Part shown: positions 1 to 6,554 of the stretch, piece after piece
How the letters are laid out: each line of letters starts with the position of its first letter
Numbering within the stretch: position 1 is the stretch's first letter
Assembly (NCBI GenBank): GCA_020853175.1
Contig: JADYZK010000229.1
Coordinates: 1 to 6,991 of the forward strand
Origin: Bacteroidales bacterium
GTDB taxonomy: Bacteria; Bacteroidota; Bacteroidia; Bacteroidales; F082
Length of the DNA stretch: 6,991 nucleotides
Direction of reading: 5' to 3'
Program-made: the position numbers and the translations under genes
Notes under the pieces: model-generated
The model's input: only the letters and a program-made list of their open reading frames with translations
The model's database searches: none
What the model was told of the DNA's origin: nothing

Positions 1-369
1 TAATAAGACATCAAATGGCAACAATTTTGAATCAGTGCCTTGTTCCGAATACCATTCAGCCGAAGGACGTGCAACCGTATGCCCACAACGGATGTGTCGA
101 ATCAACTTCCTTACTACAACATGAAACTCCGATGCGGTCATGTTATGGGTTAGATCATTGGAAAAGGCTTGAATCAAACTGTTTAAACTATCTTCCGAAA
201 CAAAAGAATACACTGAAGGATGAATTTCTTTCAACGATTTACTCACTATTGCTAACTCCTTTCGCAATTGTTCGGGTGTAAATTCCCTCTCGTTGGAAGG
301 TGCTGCCGTTTGTCCAAACGTCATGGAAGTGATGAAAAGAAGGAGCAATATGCAGTGTAATTTCAGCAT
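1..369 (-). CDS. Exported S41-peptidase-like protein, N-terminal part (runs off left edge)
   Basis: This partial gene reads leftward from an ATG at 369 and stays open for 123 codons to the window edge. Residues 1-19 look like a signal peptide: Lys3, then a hydrophobic run LLLLFIT, then a likely cut in TFG before Gln20, so the product is probably exported. Residues 31-100 resemble the helical N-terminal domain found in front of the catalytic domain of many Bacteroidota S41 (C-terminal-processing/tail-specific) peptidases. Matching features are an LRKEL-type helix, IHPSVYSF (49-56), MTASEF (77-82), and a helix ending in GHT (96-98), which corresponds to the family's usual DGHT. The usual Asp before GHT is Cys95 here. 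The catalytic Ser/Lys region lies outside the window, so activity cannot be judged. No Shine-Dalgarno is visible; an A-rich stretch precedes the ATG. It is divergent from the CheB/CheR gene. The family call rests on remembered pattern rather than alignment. Confidence 0.62.
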   Translation of the reverse strand, partial: MLKLHCILLLLFITSMTFGQTAAPSNEREFTPEQLRKELAIVSKSLKEIHPSVYSFVSEDSLNSLIQAFSNDLTHNMTASEFHVVVRKLIRHIRCGHTVARPSAEWYSEQGTDSKLLPFDVLL

Positions 370-434
370 CTTTTTTCTAAATAATTGAGCTTTCAGGTCC
401 ATGATCGAATCGGTATTTCATTTATTGTATAGCT

Positions 435-442
435 CAAAAATA
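435..442 (-). promoter_or_regulatory. Candidate -7 box for the S41-like gene
   Basis: Read on the minus strand this is TATTTTTG, a perfect match to the Bacteroidota -7 consensus TAnnTTTG. It lies about 65 bases upstream of the ATG at 369, giving a leader of about 60 bases. No clear -33 TTTG is found 19-21 bases further upstream, so the call is tentative; an 8-base degenerate motif in AT-rich DNA can occur by chance. Confidence 0.35.
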
Positions 443-755
443 GTTTATTTTTTTACATCTCCTATTGCGACACGGTGAGCCGAAAGACTGCTTGTGGCTC
501 GAAGTGCGAAACCCATCCGAAACTTTAGAAGAAAAACTTTTGGCCCAGCCCCCAATTTTGAAGGAACATCTATTCCTTTTTGCTTTGAAAAGGTTCCATT
601 GTTGAACACTTTCGTATGATGTTACATTGAAATGTGTCATTTAAAACCGGTCTCTATATCTTGAATGATAGGCAATTAGCGCAGGAATTCAAAACTTATT
701 TTTTCCATAAGTGATTTAAACTTTGATTTTAGTAGGTTTTTGATTTTTTATTCCG

Positions 756-763
756 TATTTTTA
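756..763 (+). promoter_or_regulatory. Candidate -7 box for the CheB/CheR operon
   Basis: TATTTTTA matches seven of eight positions of the Bacteroidota -7 consensus TAnnTTTG, in a T-rich stretch about 33 bases upstream of the ATG at 796. A TTTG at 722-725 is too far away (30 bases) and one at 739-742 too close (13 bases) for a standard -33 element. The predicted transcription start would fall in or just after the palindrome at 767-776. Confidence 0.25.
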
Positions 764-766
764 CGA

Positions 767-776
767 AATGCGCATT
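767..776. promoter_or_regulatory. Palindrome AATGCGCATT before the CheB/CheR operon, possible operator
   Basis: A perfect 10-base palindrome lies 19 bases upstream of the start codon and directly downstream of the candidate -7 box, where a bound repressor could block transcription. It has no second copy that I noticed in the window. Function is inferred from position only. Confidence 0.2.
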
Positions 777-795
777 ATCATTTAAACCTTGACAC

Positions 796-3417
796 ATGAA
801 AAAAGCTATCACACCAAAAGAGAAGGCTATTACTAGAAAAGCTTCGGAGCAAAGCTCAACCTCAAAGAATTTTCCGATTGTTGGAATTGGAGCTTCGGCA
901 GGCGGATTGGAAGCTTTGGAGCAGTTTTTTGGTCATGTGCCACCCAATGGTGGACTTGCTTTTGTGGTGATTCAGCATCTCGATACCACCCACGTATGCA
1001 TGTTGCCCGAGATTTTGCAGCGAACCACGGCTATGAAAGTGTTGCAAGCAACAGATCGAATACAGATTCAGCCCAACCATGTGTATATTATTCCACCCAA
1101 CAAAAGCATGTCGGTGTTCAAGGGTTGCTTGCATTTGTTTGAGCCCGTTGAGTCGCATGGTTTGCGTCTTCCTATTGATGTTTTTTTTCGTTCATTGGCC
1201 GACGATCAGCTCGAAAAAAGCATAGGCATCGTGCTTTCAGGCATGGGATCTGATGGCAGTTTAGGGTTAAAAGCTATCCAAGAAAAAAACGGCATCGTGT
1301 TGATACAAGACCCGCAAACAGCAAAATTTGACGGGATGCCCAACAGTGCTTTAAATGAAGTTCGTGCTGATATTTTGGCCCCGGCCAACGAACTACCGGT
1401 AAAATTGATTGCCTTTCTACAAGGCAATAAACCGAAAGCAACTACGGTTGCAATAGATGACAAGAGCAAAAACAAGCTCGATAAAATAATCCTGCTGCTT
1501 CGCACACACACAGGACATGATTTTTCATTGTATAAAAAAAACACCTTGTATAGGCGTATCGAACGGCGCATGGAAGTGCATCAAATCCATTCGATTACAA
1601 ATTACGTTCGGTTTTTACAAGAAAACCCCAAAGAGCTGGAAATACTCTTTAAAGAAATGTTAATTGGAGTGACTCATTTCTTCCGCGATCAGCCTGTATG
1701 GGAAATGCTGAAAGATAAAGTATTGCCCGAGATCTTTAAAACTTTACCAAACGGGTATGTCATCAGGGCTTGGGTGCCTGCTTGTTCCTCTGGAGAAGAA
1801 GCTTATTCGTTGGCAATTGTATTGAAGGAAGTTTATGAAAAAATGAAAAACGAAAAATCCCTTTCCTTTCAAATATTTGCAACCGATATTGATGCCGATG
1901 CCATAGAAAAAGCCCAAAAAGGTTTTTTTAATCAAAAAACTGTTTCTCATGTTTCTCCTGAACGGATCAATACGTTTTTTGTACAAGCAGAAACCGGTTT
2001 TCGTATCAACACCAGCATACGCGAAATGATCGTGTTTGCCCCTCACAGTGTGATTAAAGAACCACCATTTACCAAATTAGATTTTCTGTTTTGCCGCAAC
2101 CTGCTCATTTATATGGAGCCGGACTTACAAAAAAAACTGATGAATTTATTTCATATCAGCTTAAATGCAGGTGGCATAATGGTGCTTGGCACAGCAGAAA
2201 ACGAAAATTCTCAAAACAATCTATTTTTAACTGTGGATACAAAACTGAAAATTTATAAAAAACTGCCTAATTCCGGAAATAATGAATTATTAAACCTTCC
2301 TGATACTTTGGTTTATACGACAAAAATGAAGACCAACGATGTGCCGGCTACACCAACTACCGAAAACATTCAAACCCTTGCCGATCAGCTATTGCTTCAG
2401 CATTTTACACCAGCCAGTGTTTTGATCAATGAAGATGGCGACATTTTAAATATTACCGGTAGAACGGGCAAGTACTTAGAACCTGCTGCCGGAAAAGCCA
2501 ATTGGAACATCTACTCGATGGCGCGAGAAGGGCTACGAAACGAACTTCCGGAGGCATTAAGAAAAGCAAAACAAAATGACGGCCCTATAAAACTATACCA
2601 CCTCACCATCGGCACAAATGGCGGTTCGCAAATCATTGATGTTACCCTTCAACGAATTGAAAAACCTTTAGCCCTAAAAGGAATGATTATGGTTGTTTTT
2701 ACGGATGTGAATGAGTTAAACCCATCAACAACTGTAAAATCGAAAAAAACAATTAAAAGGTCAACCCTCCTCGAGCAGGAGTTAGAACTTGAATTGCAAC
2801 GCGCCAAAGAAGAGCTGCAAAGCAACCGCGAAGAAATGCAGACCACTCAAGAAGTGTTGAAATCAACCAATGAAGAAATGCAATCTACCAACGAAGAGTT
2901 GCAATCTACCAATGAAGAACTCACTACATCAAAAGAAGAAATGCAGAGTTTAAACGAGGAATTGCAGACGGTAAATGCGGAATTGCAGAGCAAGGTTGCA
3001 GATTATATGATTGCCGAAAACGACATGAAAAACCTTTTAAACAGCACCGATATTGCCACCTTGTTTCTCGACAAAAAATTGAACATCAGGCGCTTTACCG
3101 AACAACTTACTCAACTATTCAAACTGCGACATTCCGATATTGGCCGACCATTTACCGACTTAGTTTCTAATCTGAATTATCCCGAATTAAAAAATGATGC
3201 CATTGAAGTTTTGGAGAAACTCATCTTCAAAGAAGTATCCATAACAACCAATGATCAGAAATGGTTTAAAGTGCGCATTATGCCCTATCGCACTTTAGAT
3301 GACCGCATTGACGGGCTGGTAATTACTTTTATTGACATTACCGAAGCCAAAAATTTGGAATTCGAACTTCATAAGACCATTGAAATTCTTCGAAAACATA
3401 ATATTCTTGAATCATGA
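796..3417 (+). CDS. CheB methylesterase-CheR methyltransferase-PAS-coiled coil-PAS fusion protein
   Basis: This 873-residue soluble protein joins both enzymes of receptor methylation to sensory domains. Residues 26-210 form a CheB methylesterase domain without the usual receiver domain. Its triad is present: Ser34 in GIGASAGG, His61 in IQHL and Asp153 in GMGSDG. Residues about 225-490 form a CheR SAM-dependent methyltransferase. Arg297 in HFFRD is the expected catalytic Arg; the SAM loop WVPACSSGEEAYSLA is at 326-340, Asp364 is in ATDID, and Tyr439 is in FCRNLLIY. Residues about 530-640 form a degenerate PAS domain, 655-735 a heptad coiled coil, and 740-855 a second PAS. No signal peptide or membrane segment is seen, so it should be cytoplasmic. 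The ATG at 796 starts the CheB fold at a sensible distance and has no Shine-Dalgarno. The stop overlaps the next start by four bases, so the hybrid kinase is probably co-translated. In relatives a kinase is often fused on; here it is a separate gene. Target protein and stimulus are unknown. Confidence 0.95.
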   Translation: MKKAITPKEKAITRKASEQSSTSKNFPIVGIGASAGGLEALEQFFGHVPPNGGLAFVVIQHLDTTHVCMLPEILQRTTAMKVLQATDRIQIQPNHVYIIPPNKSMSVFKGCLHLFEPVESHGLRLPIDVFFRSLADDQLEKSIGIVLSGMGSDGSLGLKAIQEKNGIVLIQDPQTAKFDGMPNSALNEVRADILAPANELPVKLIAFLQGNKPKATTVAIDDKSKNKLDKIILLLRTHTGHDFSLYKKNTLYRRIERRMEVHQIHSITNYVRFLQENPKELEILFKEMLIGVTHFFRDQPVWEMLKDKVLPEIFKTLPNGYVIRAWVPACSSGEEAYSLAIVLKEVYEKMKNEKSLSFQIFATDIDADAIEKAQKGFFNQKTVSHVSPERINTFFVQAETGFRINTSIREMIVFAPHSVIKEPPFTKLDFLFCRNLLIYMEPDLQKKLMNLFHISLNAGGIMVLGTAENENSQNNLFLTVDTKLKIYKKLPNSGNNELLNLPDTLVYTTKMKTNDVPATPTTENIQTLADQLLLQHFTPASVLINEDGDILNITGRTGKYLEPAAGKANWNIYSMAREGLRNELPEALRKAKQNDGPIKLYHLTIGTNGGSQIIDVTLQRIEKPLALKGMIMVVFTDVNELNPSTTVKSKKTIKRSTLLEQELELELQRAKEELQSNREEMQTTQEVLKSTNEEMQSTNEELQSTNEELTTSKEEMQSLNEELQTVNAELQSKVADYMIAENDMKNLLNSTDIATLFLDKKLNIRRFTEQLTQLFKLRHSDIGRPFTDLVSNLNYPELKNDAIEVLEKLIFKEVSITTNDQKWFKVRIMPYRTLDDRIDGLVITFIDITEAKNLEFELHKTIEILRKHNILES
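2809..2991 (+). repeat. Heptad coiled coil with Glu pairs, residues 672-732 of the CheB/CheR fusion
   Basis: The encoded protein repeats a seven-residue unit close to TNEELQS between the two PAS domains. Glu occupies the same heptad position at 672, 679, 686, 693, 700, 707, 714 and 721, and a second Glu follows at 673, 680, 694, 701, 708, 715, 722 and 729; Val687 and Ala728 are the exceptions. The DNA itself is only partly repetitive, so this is a protein-level repeat. TNEELQS-type coils are a known hallmark of CheR-PAS proteins and probably transmit signals between PAS domains. The resemblance to receptor methylation sites is discussed as a finding. Confidence 0.85.
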
Positions 3418-5498
3418 AAGACAAAAACTCAACGGAAGACGCAATGCTTCGCCAAAAAGCTGAACAAGAATTGAAAACCCGGCATGGTTCTGCTCAATCA
3501 CCTACAGTTGAAGCCGATATGTTGAAACTGATTCACGAATTAGAAGTTCACGAAATTGAGTTTGAAATGCAAAAAGAAGAACTCTTAATTGCCACTGAAC
3601 AAGCAAAAAATGCTGAGGAAAAATACATTGAACTTTATGATTTTGCTCCTATGGGCTATATGACGCTTTCAAAATTAGGCGAAATCACACAAATTAACTT
3701 TGCAGCTGCAAATTTACTGAACAAAGACAGACAGCATTTAATGAACCACAGATTTTTGCTTTTTGTGTCCAATGATACCCGTGAAATGTTTTCAAACTTT
3801 TTGAAAAATGTTTTTACAACCCACAACAAACAAAGCTGCGAAATCATCATTTCAATAAAAGAAGAACCACCGTTATATATCATTGCTGAAGGTATCCTTT
3901 CAACAAATGGTGATGATTGTTTGATAACCCTTGTGGATATTAGCAATAGAAAAGAGAGCGAAGTCAATCTTATCAAGGAGAAAGAAAAAACAGAACGAAG
4001 CGAATTAAAGTTTAAGGGCATTTTTAACCGTGTGGCCGATGCCATTTTTAGTTACGATCCGGATACTTTTGAAATTATAGAGGCCAATGCAGCTACTTCA
4101 GAAATGTATGGCTACGACAAAGACGAATTAATAGGGATGTCGTGTTTGAAATTTAGTGCAGAAATAGAGGAGTCCATAAAAAACGCAAATAAAGTTGAAC
4201 AACAAGAAGAGTCTATTGTTGATCTCAGACGGCATAAAAAGAAAGACGGCACCTTAATCTTCGTGCAACTTCAAGGCCATAAAATTTTTGTAAATAATAA
4301 ACCCTTGATATTTGCTGTTTCCCATGATATTACTGCCATCAAAAAATTTGAAGTTGAACTCATTAAAGCCAAAGAACATGCCGAAGAAAGCGACCGCTTG
4401 AAGACTGCTTTTTTGGCCAATATGAGTCATGAAATCCGTACACCCATGAATGGCATCTTAGGGTTCACCAACCTGCTGCAAGAGATGGATTTAAACAGTG
4501 ACGAGCAACAGCAATACCTTAGAATTATTGAAAAAAGTGGCCATCGTATGTTAAACACCATCAATGAAATTATTGATATTGCTAAAATAGAATCGGGTCA
4601 AATGGAGGTGAATATTTCAAGTGTAAATATCAATGAAATTTTGGGTGATTGTTACAGCTTCTTCCTCCCCGAGGCGGTAGAAAAGAACATCCAACTTTGG
4701 CAGTCGAATTTTTTACAAAACGAAGAATCGTTCATCTTCACCGACAAGGTAAAACTTCATGGCATATTTACCAATTTAATTAAAAACGCGATCAAATATA
4801 CCCGCGTGGGCCTTGTTGAGCTTGGATATGTACTCAACAGCTCCAAAACCGAACTACAGTTTTTTGTGAAAGATACCGGGATTGGCATTCCCACCGACAG
4901 ACAAGCAGCCATCTTTGAACGCTTTATACAAGCCGATATTCAAGACACTATGGCCCTACAAGGCTCAGGGCTTGGATTAACCATTTCGCGTGCATATATT
5001 GAGATGTTGGGCGGAAAAATTTGGGTAGAAAGCAAAGAAAATAATGGCTCAACATTCTATTTCACGCTGCCCTTCAATAATGTTGTTGCACTAGAAATAA
5101 ATAAAAATACAACGGTTGTCGAAAAACAAAATCAGATAAAAGGCCTAAAAATACTTATCGTTGAAAACGATTTCTTTTCAACACAACTGCTTACCTTCAT
5201 TTTACACCACATCGCCGCAGAAATAATCACCGTAAATTCAGGTAAGGACGCTGTTGAAACTTGCAAAAACAATCCGGATATTGATTTGGTTCTCATGGAC
5301 ATTCAAATGCCCGAAATGAATGGCTACGAAGCCGTTAGACAAATAAGGAAATTTGATAAAAAAATGATAATTATCGCTCAAACAGCTTTTGCACTTATCA
5401 ATGACAGAGAAAAATCAATCCGTGCAGGTTGCAATGATTACATTACAAAACCCATCGTTAAAAGGGAGTTGGAGTTTTTAATTCAAAAACATTTTTGA
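3414..5498 (+). CDS. Hybrid sensor histidine kinase: PAS-PAS-HisKA-HATPase-receiver
   Basis: This 694-residue protein is a soluble two-component hybrid kinase. An N-terminal Glu-rich helix (about 31-70) leads into PAS 1 (about 68-180, beginning YDFAPMGYMTL) and PAS 2 (about 196-310, containing EANAATSEMYGYDKDELIG). The dimerisation and phosphoacceptor helix has His339 in MSHEIRTPMNGILGF. The ATPase domain has the N box with Asn458 in NLIKNAIKYT, the G1 box starting at Asp487 (DTGIGIP), an F box FERFIQ and the G2 box GSGLGL at 517-522. The C-terminal receiver (about 577-694) has phosphoacceptor Asp629 in LVLMDIQMPEMNG, Thr657 and Lys679 in ITKP. Its first acidic cluster reads END (584-586), with Asn585 where a second metal-binding acid is usual. 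No signal peptide, membrane segment or output domain is present. The start is the ATG of an ATGA overlap with the CheB/CheR gene, which strongly suggests one operon and a shared pathway. The phosphoryl recipient after the receiver is not encoded here. Confidence 0.95.
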   Translation: MKDKNSTEDAMLRQKAEQELKTRHGSAQSPTVEADMLKLIHELEVHEIEFEMQKEELLIATEQAKNAEEKYIELYDFAPMGYMTLSKLGEITQINFAAANLLNKDRQHLMNHRFLLFVSNDTREMFSNFLKNVFTTHNKQSCEIIISIKEEPPLYIIAEGILSTNGDDCLITLVDISNRKESEVNLIKEKEKTERSELKFKGIFNRVADAIFSYDPDTFEIIEANAATSEMYGYDKDELIGMSCLKFSAEIEESIKNANKVEQQEESIVDLRRHKKKDGTLIFVQLQGHKIFVNNKPLIFAVSHDITAIKKFEVELIKAKEHAEESDRLKTAFLANMSHEIRTPMNGILGFTNLLQEMDLNSDEQQQYLRIIEKSGHRMLNTINEIIDIAKIESGQMEVNISSVNINEILGDCYSFFLPEAVEKNIQLWQSNFLQNEESFIFTDKVKLHGIFTNLIKNAIKYTRVGLVELGYVLNSSKTELQFFVKDTGIGIPTDRQAAIFERFIQADIQDTMALQGSGLGLTISRAYIEMLGGKIWVESKENNGSTFYFTLPFNNVVALEINKNTTVVEKQNQIKGLKILIVENDFFSTQLLTFILHHIAAEIITVNSGKDAVETCKNNPDIDLVLMDIQMPEMNGYEAVRQIRKFDKKMIIIAQTAFALINDREKSIRAGCNDYITKPIVKRELEFLIQKHF

Positions 5499-5575
5499 AA
5501 CGTTAGACGAACACTTAGTTAAGAAATTAAGCAAACCTTTTTTGGGGTGGATCTCCGCTCAACCCATCGTGCGGC

Positions 5576-5603
5576 CCGAAACACCATCATTTCTATGTTT
5601 CGG
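5576..5603 (+). terminator. Stem-loop after the hybrid kinase gene, possible terminator
   Basis: CCGAAAC (5576-5582) pairs with GTTTCGG (5597-5603), a perfect 7-base stem around a 14-base loop, 78 bases past the kinase stop codon. No U-tract follows directly, so it is not a textbook intrinsic terminator, but its place between two convergent genes fits a role in ending one or both transcripts. Confidence 0.35.
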
Positions 5604-5607
5604 CGTA

Positions 5608-5636
5608 AATTGTATTTCATCCAAAAAAATACAATT
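5608..5636 (-). terminator. Stem-loop just after the barrel protein stop, possible bidirectional terminator
   Basis: AATTGTATTT (5608-5617) and AAATACAATT (5627-5636) form a perfect 10-base AT-rich stem with a 9-base loop. It begins two bases after the stop of the leftward barrel gene and is also downstream of the rightward kinase gene. On the minus strand a run of seven T lies at the stem-loop junction. Position favours a shared terminator; the AT-rich stem and lack of a trailing U-tract weaken the call. Confidence 0.4.
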
Positions 5637-5637
5637 G

Positions 5638-6276
5638 CTAAAAACCAGGTCCAAACATAGAATGATTGAACGGTGAACCAAAAGAGTTGTAGCCACCAAA
5701 AGAATTGTAATCATTGAAAGTGTTTTGTTTTTGGTATTTGAAACCCGCGCTCAGCCTGACTTTATCGCTGAGTTGATAGTTCATATCAATGACAACACCT
5801 TCGTTGCTGAAGTCGAGTGCCCGCGGATTGGCCTTCGGACTTTGGTCAGAAAGCGGGAAGGTTTTAAAGGCTGTGCCAGCAATGCTGATTTTTTCAGTCA
5901 ATTGGTAAAGTCCGCTAACATACACGCTGCCATACTGATCGAAACTACGCTGGCCCACACTGTTCTCCGAGCCAAAACCTGTGTAATTCAAAGTGGAGTA
6001 AGTCAATCCGGCATTGACAGTGAATTTCTTATGAACAGGAAAACTGATTTCCGGACTGATGAACGTGCCAAAGGCGTTGAAACCATTGCCAAAGCTACTG
6101 AAACTGCTTCCAAGGGCAATCGTAACATCAGGAGTGAAAGGTTTGTTTGCAGCGAAACCATTGTCAGTGTTCAGATTCAACGCACTGCCCATGGGATAGG
6201 CACCAAATTGTTGCGCAAAGCTCGAAAAAGCAAAGAAAATCAAAAAGACGACAAGTATGTTGGCTCTATTTTTCAT
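5638..6276 (-). CDS. Secreted or outer-membrane beta-barrel-like protein with Phe/Gly/Asn-rich tail
   Basis: This 212-residue protein is not a family I can name. Residues 1-21 form a clear signal peptide (Lys2/Arg4, then a hydrophobic run ILVVFLIFFAF) with likely cleavage after SFA, before Gln22-Gln23. The rest alternates polar and hydrophobic/aromatic residues in strand-sized stretches, for example FTVNAGLTY (85-93), GSVYVSGLYQL (116-126), ISIAGTAFKTF (130-140), VVIDMNYQL (161-169) and VRLSAGFKYQ (173-182), each followed by a short turn. This is the pattern of small outer-membrane barrels. Strand pairs joined by TEK and SDK turns support it. The tail after about 187 is low-complexity, with YNSFG twice and a terminal Phe. 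The start ATG is followed directly by the signal peptide and has no Shine-Dalgarno. It converges on the kinase gene and looks monocistronic. A longer open frame on the opposite strand (5725-6405) is judged a shadow because it lacks any recognisable fold. Function is unknown. Confidence 0.82.
   Translation of the reverse strand: MKNRANILVVFLIFFAFSSFAQQFGAYPMGSALNLNTDNGFAANKPFTPDVTIALGSSFSSFGNGFNAFGTFISPEISFPVHKKFTVNAGLTYSTLNYTGFGSENSVGQRSFDQYGSVYVSGLYQLTEKISIAGTAFKTFPLSDQSPKANPRALDFSNEGVVIDMNYQLSDKVRLSAGFKYQKQNTFNDYNSFGGYNSFGSPFNHSMFGPGF
5677..5709 (-). repeat. Tandem 15-base repeat encoding YNSFG twice
   Basis: Two 15-base units, 5677-5691 and 5695-5709, are identical at 14 of 15 positions and separated by one codon (GCC on the plus strand, Gly on the coding strand). 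They encode Tyr-Asn-Ser-Phe-Gly at residues 190-194 and 196-200 of the barrel-like protein. The near identity suggests recent duplication by slippage. The copies keep the reading frame. Confidence 0.8.
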
Positions 6277-6296
6277 GTTGATATTGAAACAAGCGA

Positions 6297-6304
6297 CAAA
6301 TTTA
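6297..6304 (-). promoter_or_regulatory. Candidate -7 box for the barrel protein gene
   Basis: Read on the minus strand this is TAAATTTG, a perfect match to TAnnTTTG, ending 20 bases before the ATG at 6276. Transcription would start around 6291, leaving a leader of about 15 bases. No clear TTTG is seen at the usual -33 distance. Confidence 0.4.
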
Positions 6305-6534
6305 GGATAAATAGCTGTGTTAGATTCTTAAAAGTGTTTAAAACGGATTTAGTCCTAAACAAAGGGATCTTTGATTTTCCGGAATTGATAACCTTTTTCT
6401 GCTGAAACGACGATGGTTTGTACAAAGTCAACATAGCCCCTCACCACACTGGGTGCATAGGTTTTGAACCGTTAACATTGGAAAATAACACATCAACCAT
6501 GCTCATTCACACTGTCCGCATCGCAAAAGAAGTT

Positions 6535-6542
6535 TAAATTTG
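6535..6542 (+). promoter_or_regulatory. Candidate -7 box for the thioesterase gene
   Basis: TAAATTTG, a perfect match to the Bacteroidota -7 consensus, ends 12 bases before the ATG at 6555. A weak ACTG at 6511-6514 stands 20 bases upstream where TTTG is expected. If used, the leader would be only about 5-8 bases, so translation would be nearly leaderless; a more distal promoter is possible. Confidence 0.35.
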
Positions 6543-6554
6543 TAAAAAAAGTAA

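Larger units (their letters stand above)
370..795. other. Divergent intergenic region without a convincing gene
   Basis: These 426 bases separate the leftward S41-like gene from the rightward CheB/CheR gene. They hold a perfect -7-like box for the left gene (435-442), a near-match box for the right gene (756-763), a dyad ACTTAT-N7-ATAAGT at 694-712 and a perfect 10-base palindrome AATGCGCATT at 767-776. Open frames exist but are not convincing genes. A minus-strand frame at 434-640 gives a Ser/Lys/Arg-rich peptide with no family resemblance. A plus-strand frame at 444-605 has protein-like composition but no start codon. I see no RNA gene or riboswitch that I recognise. Confidence 0.6.

Noticed and set aside
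15..281. An 88-codon plus-strand open frame at the left edge
   Set aside because: The opposite strand encodes a signal peptide and an S41-type N-terminal domain in an uninterrupted frame, which explains this stretch better.
624..635. Small dyad ACATT-GA-AATGT
   Set aside because: Five-base arms with a two-base centre are too short to support an operator call this far from the operon start.
434..640. A 68-codon minus-strand open frame in the left intergenic region
   Set aside because: Its product is Ser/Lys/Arg-rich with no recognisable motif, and it overlaps the candidate promoter region of the S41-like gene.
5725..6405. A 226-codon plus-strand open frame opposite the barrel-like gene
   Set aside because: It is longer than the minus-strand gene but has no recognisable domain or signal, while the opposite strand has a textbook signal peptide and beta-strand pattern. 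It is best read as an antisense shadow.
6277..6432. A 52-codon minus-strand open frame whose stop overlaps the ATG of the barrel gene
   Set aside because: It runs through the candidate -7 box, has no ribosome site or recognisable motif, and an ATGA overlap can arise by chance.
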